NCBI GenBank assembly: GCA_037969175.1
Contig: JBBKWX010000020.1
Coordinates: 1-15,002, forward strand
Source of the DNA: JBBKWX01 sp037969175
GTDB taxonomy: Bacteria > Bacteroidota > Bacteroidia > AKYH767-A > JBBKVM01
Length of the DNA: 15,002 bases
Reading direction: 5' to 3'
In this document: one piece after another, positions 13,748-15,002 of the stretch
Numbering within the stretch: the stretch's first letter is position 1
Layout of the letters: each line of letters opens with the position of its first letter
The notes under the pieces: generated by a model
Told to the model about the DNA's origin: nothing
Databases searched by the model: none
What the model saw: the letters and a program-made list of their open reading frames with translations, nothing else
Program-made: the position numbers and the translations under genes

Positions 13748-13843
13748 ATGCCAAGCGGAAAAAAGAGAAAACGCCATAAAATGGCTACGCACAAGCGTAA
13801 GAAGAGATTAAGAAAAAATCGTCACAAGAATAAGAAGAAGTAA
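13748..13843 (+). CDS. AURKAIP1/COX24 (mS38/bS22-like) small basic protein
   Basis: A 31-residue protein, almost all Lys, Arg and His, starting MPSGKKRKRHKMATHKRKKR and ending in a Lys run. It matches the pattern of the tiny AURKAIP1/COX24-domain proteins annotated across Bacteroidota. These are related to mitochondrial ribosomal protein mS38 and mycobacterial bS22, which bind rRNA near the decoding region of the small subunit. The ATG at 13748 is 17 nt after the TPR stop, and TAA is at 13841-13843. Its position just before a gene for an RNA-processing enzyme fits a ribosome or RNA role. The short length means standard gene finders may skip it. The assignment is by recognition of the residue pattern; ribosome association in this phylum is inferred. 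Confidence 0.8.
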   Translation: MPSGKKRKRHKMATHKRKKRLRKNRHKNKKK

Positions 13844-13923
13844 TTTCACGGCTCTTGATGGGTTTGCATTGGGCATTCCCTTTTCATAGAACGATTGGTT
13901 GTATTACTCCACTCATTGCTTCG

Positions 13924-13931
13924 TAATTTTG
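13924..13931 (+). promoter_or_regulatory. Probable -7 promoter box ahead of the RNase E/G gene
   Basis: TAATTTTG matches TAnnTTTG. A TTG at 13899-13901 could be the -33 element with a slightly long spacer. Transcription from here would give a leader of about 160 nt before the rng start, with an imperfect palindrome at its 5' end. Confidence 0.45.
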
Positions 13932-13952
13932 CATGATGCCCGAGGGATCATG
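13932..13952 (+). promoter_or_regulatory. Imperfect palindrome at the presumed transcription start (possible operator or 5' hairpin)
   Basis: CATGAT (13932-13937), a single extra G, then CCC-GA-GGG and ATCATG (13947-13952) form a near-perfect inverted repeat that begins immediately after the TAATTTTG box. It could be a protein-binding site or a stable hairpin at the 5' end of the leader. Confidence 0.4.
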
Positions 13953-14047
13953 TGTTTGAACAAGCCCCACAAAGGCTCATAGCATTGGAGATCAAATGGA
14001 GATTTTATAAGCGGTCATAACCCCCCAAAAGAGCCATCATTACATTA

Positions 14048-14082
14048 CGCATAACCCGACTTAAACAGTCGGGCTTTGTGCG
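14048..14082 (+). terminator. GC-rich hairpin in the leader of the RNase E/G gene
   Basis: CCCGACT (14055-14061), loop TAAAC, AGTCGGG (14067-14073), followed by CTTTG. An outer CGCA/TGCG pair (14048-14051 and 14079-14082) extends it across an internal loop. It could terminate the HU-TPR-basic protein transcript or a short leader RNA. It lies 15 nt before the rng start codon, so attenuation is also possible. Confidence 0.6.
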
Positions 14083-14097
14083 TTTAACTTATAAATT

Positions 14098-15002
14098 TTG
14101 AACACAGAACTTATCATCAACTCTGCACAGAGTGAGGTGAACATAGCTCTGCTGCGCGATAAACAGCTGGTAGAGCTTAACACAGAACGGAAGGATAACA
14201 ACTTTTCTGTGGGAGACATTTACCTGGGTCGTGTCCGTAAGGTCATACCCGGTCTCAATGCTGCTTTTGTGGATGTAGGTCATGAGAAAGATGCGTTTTT
14301 GCATTATCTCGATCTGGGTCCCCAAGTGAATAGCCTGTTGAAGTTGACTCGTCAACTTACAAAAGGTCACAGCGAAGATTTCATGCTCGGCAATTTTAAG
14401 CTCGAAGCTGATATTGAGAAAACAGGGAAAATATCTCAGGTACTCACTGCAAATCAATGGATCCTGGTTCAGGTAGCCAAGGAGCCCATTTCAACAAAAG
14501 GTCCGCGAATAAGTAGCGAGATCTCTCTTGCCGGCCGGTATATCGTGCTGGTACCCTTCAGCGACACCGTCTCTATCTCTCAAAAGGTAAAGACCGCTGA
14601 AGAACGTACCCGTCTGAAGCGCCTTGCAAGCAGTATCCGTCCCAAGAATTTCGGGATTATCATCCGCACTGTTGCCGAAGGTAAAAGTGTGGCTGATCTG
14701 GATAAAGATCTTCAAGATCTTCTGGCAAAATGGAAAAGTGCACTTGAGCAATTAAAAGTTGCCAAACCACCTATCAAAGTATTGGGAGAACTGGATCGTA
14801 CATCAACTATCCTTCGCGATATGTTGAATGATAATTTTAGCGCTATCCATGTCAATGATACCATCTTGTTTGATGAGATCCAGACCTATCTGGGATCTAT
14901 CTCGCCCGAGCATAGGGATATCGTAAAGGAATACAAAGGCAAAGCTCCGATCTTCGATAATTTCGGGATCAATAAACAGATCAAATCTTTGTTTGGTAAG
15001 AC
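14098..15002 (+). CDS. rng: Ribonuclease E/G family protein (5' part; runs off the window)
   Basis: The frame is open from TTG at 14098-14100 to the end of the window, about 301 residues. It begins with the RNase G-type N-terminus (NTELIINSAQSEVNIALL) and the S1-like core GDIYLGRVRKVIPGLNAAFVDVG (about 41-63), followed by FLHYLDLG. After the S1 part come TKGPRISSEISLAGRYIVLVP (RNase H-like fold), RLASSIRPKNFGIIIRT and the strongly conserved FGINKQIKSLFGK near the edge. The enzyme cleaves single-stranded RNA during rRNA maturation and mRNA turnover. A TAA lies two codons before the TTG, so the TTG (or an ATT just upstream) must be the start. The catalytic Asp pair and zinc-link cysteines lie beyond the window. 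Confidence 0.93.
   Translation, partial: MNTELIINSAQSEVNIALLRDKQLVELNTERKDNNFSVGDIYLGRVRKVIPGLNAAFVDVGHEKDAFLHYLDLGPQVNSLLKLTRQLTKGHSEDFMLGNFKLEADIEKTGKISQVLTANQWILVQVAKEPISTKGPRISSEISLAGRYIVLVPFSDTVSISQKVKTAEERTRLKRLASSIRPKNFGIIIRTVAEGKSVADLDKDLQDLLAKWKSALEQLKVAKPPIKVLGELDRTSTILRDMLNDNFSAIHVNDTILFDEIQTYLGSISPEHRDIVKEYKGKAPIFDNFGINKQIKSLFGK

Noticed and set aside
13858..13929. 23-codon open frame (MGLHWAFPF start) after the basic protein gene.
   Set aside because: Short, with no conserved features, and it runs into the probable promoter box; treated as chance.
14089..14751. Two minus-strand open frames opposite the RNase E/G gene.
   Set aside because: The plus strand codes for a clear RNase E/G N-terminus throughout; the minus frames are shadows of it with no family signature.
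1..15002. CRISPR arrays, tRNA or rRNA genes, prophage or toxin-antitoxin modules.
   Set aside because: I scanned for regularly spaced repeats, clover-leaf elements and typical phage or toxin protein signatures and found none.

Overview
The window looks like a chromosomal segment of a member of the Bacteroidota. Four things support this: a type IX secretion (T9SS) C-terminal sorting domain at the left edge, the gliding genes gldE and gldD, promoter boxes of the TAnnTTTG type, and the near absence of Shine-Dalgarno sequences. Base composition is AT-rich. A Saprospiria/Chitinophagia-like relative is possible, but I cannot place it below phylum.

Left part (1-4677). The 3' end of a secreted T9SS protein is followed, after a terminator-like hairpin, by a tightly coupled plus-strand operon. 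This holds egtB (sulfoxide synthase), egtD (histidine trimethyltransferase), a DUF427 protein, and an alpha/beta-hydrolase fused to an OsmC domain. The first two genes make ergothioneine, and the last two look like thiol/redox accessories. A VOC (glyoxalase-fold) gene faces the operon with only 1 nt between the two stop codons.

Middle part (4678-8659). A 314-bp non-coding miniature inverted-repeat element (MITE) with 16-bp terminal inverted repeats and a perfect 9-bp target duplication sits at 4817-5130. Next, all on the minus strand, come a small three-helix membrane protein with heme A synthase (ctaA/COX15), and an aldehyde dehydrogenase preceded by a CopZ-like heavy-metal-associated protein 1 nt away.

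Right part (8871-15002). This is a conserved-looking Bacteroidota housekeeping block. Minus strand: mutY, ssb, gldE, gldD. Plus strand, divergent from mutY: an HU/IHF-family protein, a membrane-anchored TPR protein, a 31-residue very basic AURKAIP1/COX24 (mS38/bS22)-like protein, and the 5' part of an RNase E/G gene that runs off the right edge. TAnnTTTG boxes lie at the divergent mutY/HU start region, ahead of ssb and ctaA, and in the leader of the RNase gene.

Most of the window is ordinary. The items most worth a second look are the MITE, the egtBD-DUF427-hydrolase/OsmC operon, the metal-binding protein/aldehyde dehydrogenase pair, and the structured leader of the RNase E/G gene.
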